Assembly (NCBI GenBank): GCA_038101125.1
Contig: JAYNVZ010000025.1
Span: 1-16,369, forward strand
DNA: 16,369 nucleotides
Direction: 5' to 3'
DNA from: GCA-2698665 sp038101125
GTDB lineage: Bacteria; Pseudomonadota; Gammaproteobacteria; GCA-002705445; GCA-002716945
The notes under the pieces were generated by a model. The model made no database searches, had not been told where the DNA came from, and was given only the letters and a program-made list of their open reading frames with translations. The translations under genes and the position numbers were made by a program. Below are positions 15,296-16,369 of the stretch, piece after piece (the stretch's first letter is position 1; the number at the start of each line of letters is the position of its first letter).

Positions 15296-15324
15296 ACTAT
15301 AATCAACGTTGCATCAAAGGTCAA
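15296..15324 (-). promoter_or_regulatory. Sigma-70-type promoter for sat
   Basis: On the minus strand TTGACC (15324-15319) is followed after exactly 17 bases by TATAGT (15301-15296); each box matches five of six consensus bases. It is about 54 bases before the sat start in the 154-base gap shared with the divergent gene at 15397. The spacer contains the palindrome CAACGTTG (15304-15311), a possible operator half or chance. A promoter for the divergent plus-strand gene must lie in the same gap, but I could not place one with confidence. Confidence 0.6.
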
Positions 15325-15396
15325 AGAACTTTTTGTAACATAAAATGGTCTTAAATGTAGATTAATTTGGAAGTTTAAAAATTAAGGAAGAGGCAT

Positions 15397-16369
15397 ATGG
15401 AAGAAATACTAGAAATAAGAGATGGTTGTTCAACACCGAGCCAATTATTAAAAAGTAAGGCATTCGCTAAGTTCTTGAATATCTATAAAAAACAATTTAT
15501 CAAAGAATTAAAAGATAGAGAAAACACTGATCTAAAAGACGATGTAATGCATAAAATTGAATACATTGAAAACATATCACCTGCCACATTCATATCAATC
15601 ATCAATGGGGAAACTCCATTTTCAGGGGACGAGTTAAGAGATAACAGAGATTCTGTCAAATTTATTGATGGCGCATTTCATCACTACAGGACAAAATCAT
15701 ACACTAGGCTAGTTAGGCTCCATAATGAAGTTATTGATGGAAAGTTAGATCCAGAAACTATCAAAGATAAAGTCTCACTGAAAGCTGATCAATTATCTGA
15801 ACTTATTCTAGAAACTCGAAGGATATTGATGATAAGAGTAGGTTTAGGACAGGGTGTAAGGAGATCTCAAGGTTTAGAGTGCCACCCAAATGTATCTGTT
15901 GGAGAGATATCTGGTCACTACGTAAACTTACCTTCAGAATATTCTAATTTAGGTCAAGTACCTATGACAACAACAGCTGATATGAGAACAGGTGTTTACT
16001 ACACAACACATGCGAATAAAAGGGCTTTCCCTTTCTTTGCGTTAGACCATAATCCTGTTAAAAATGACAAATTTAAACCTGAAGATTATGTTGCGATACC
16101 TTTTGAAATAGGTGCATGGAATATTCTATGTTATATCCATAAATCAAGAGGTTACATAGAGTTAGAGCCAGGACTCTTAAATCTGTTTCCATTTTCTAAA
16201 GTTGAAAATATTACGAATAAAAAACCTGATGGTATATTTGTATTAGGATGTCCAAACTCAGATATGGATGACTTAGGTTATTATCATGATAAAGATAATA
16301 ATATTCTTGTTGGTCTAATCCCTGGCTTAGATGAATGTCAATATTTTGGTTATGGGAAAAAACCTATGT
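15397..16369 (+). CDS. Unrecognised large protein, divergent from sat, cut by the window end
   Basis: An open frame of 324 complete codons runs without a stop to the window edge, so the C-terminus is missing. The start ATG at 15397 is supported by AAGGAAGAGG at 15384-15393. I do not recognise a family. The N-terminal part (about 1-145) is charged and mainly helical, including EELKDRENTDLKDD-like stretches. From about 146 the protein changes to a glycine/aromatic-rich mixed domain with GQGVRRSQGLECHPNVSVGEISGHY, DMRTGVYYTTHANKRAFPFFALDHNP and VLGCPNSDMDDLGYYHD. No signal peptide, membrane segment, CxxC or Walker motif is visible. Cys162, His163, His174, His205, Asp217, His218, Cys285 and Asp291 are possible ligands for a metal or cofactor, but none forms a known motif. 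Shared upstream region with sat suggests co-regulation with sulfur oxidation. Confidence 0.85.
   Translation, partial: MEEILEIRDGCSTPSQLLKSKAFAKFLNIYKKQFIKELKDRENTDLKDDVMHKIEYIENISPATFISIINGETPFSGDELRDNRDSVKFIDGAFHHYRTKSYTRLVRLHNEVIDGKLDPETIKDKVSLKADQLSELILETRRILMIRVGLGQGVRRSQGLECHPNVSVGEISGHYVNLPSEYSNLGQVPMTTTADMRTGVYYTTHANKRAFPFFALDHNPVKNDKFKPEDYVAIPFEIGAWNILCYIHKSRGYIELEPGLLNLFPFSKVENITNKKPDGIFVLGCPNSDMDDLGYYHDKDNNILVGLIPGLDECQYFGYGKKPM

Noticed and set aside
1..16369. Mobile elements, CRISPR arrays, tRNA or rRNA genes, prophage
   Set aside because: No direct repeat arrays, transposase-like frames, cloverleaf sequences or rRNA-like segments were seen; the genes form a compact chromosomal layout.

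Overview
The window looks like chromosomal DNA from a low-GC gammaproteobacterial sulfur oxidiser, most like the SUP05/Candidatus Thioglobus group or its thiotrophic symbiont relatives (inference). Three things support this. The strongly A/T-biased genes include a complete reverse-acting sulfite oxidation module (sat, aprM, aprB, aprA). The left half keeps the gene order dsbD-aroQ-accB-accC-...-fis-purH-purD known from Pseudomonas-type genomes. fxsA sits directly next to groES. A 10-N run at 6486-6495 shows that this is a scaffolded draft or metagenomic assembly. I see no insertion sequence, phage gene, CRISPR array, tRNA or rRNA.

Layout. 1-534 (minus): the first eight codons of groES, with a heat-shock-like promoter, then fxsA. 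637-7939 (plus): dsbD (thiol-disulfide transport), aroQ (shikimate pathway), accB-accC (biotin carboxyl carrier and biotin carboxylase), fis, purH (interrupted by the N gap) and purD (purine synthesis). Several of these are tightly packed: aroQ/accB and accB/accC are separated by 2-4 bases, fis/purH overlap in ATGA, and purH/purD are 3 bases apart. 7940-9580 (minus): trxA followed by rho, with the rho stop codon touching that of purD. Between trxA and rho lies a C-rich, G-poor leader. 9688-15242 (minus): sat, then an apparent transcription unit of a 50-residue small ORF, aprM, aprB, aprA, an unrecognised 116-residue protein, and a YfcE-like metallophosphoesterase. 15397-end (plus): a large unrecognised gene, divergent from sat and cut by the window edge.

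How the genes work together. AprAB oxidises sulfite plus AMP to adenosine phosphosulfate, and AprM is the likely membrane partner taking electrons to the quinone pool. Sat converts adenosine phosphosulfate plus pyrophosphate to sulfate and ATP. The less understood material surrounds this module: the small ORF immediately upstream of aprM, the small protein after aprA, and the divergent gene beside sat. These are the best candidates for something undescribed, although the sequence alone shows no function for them.
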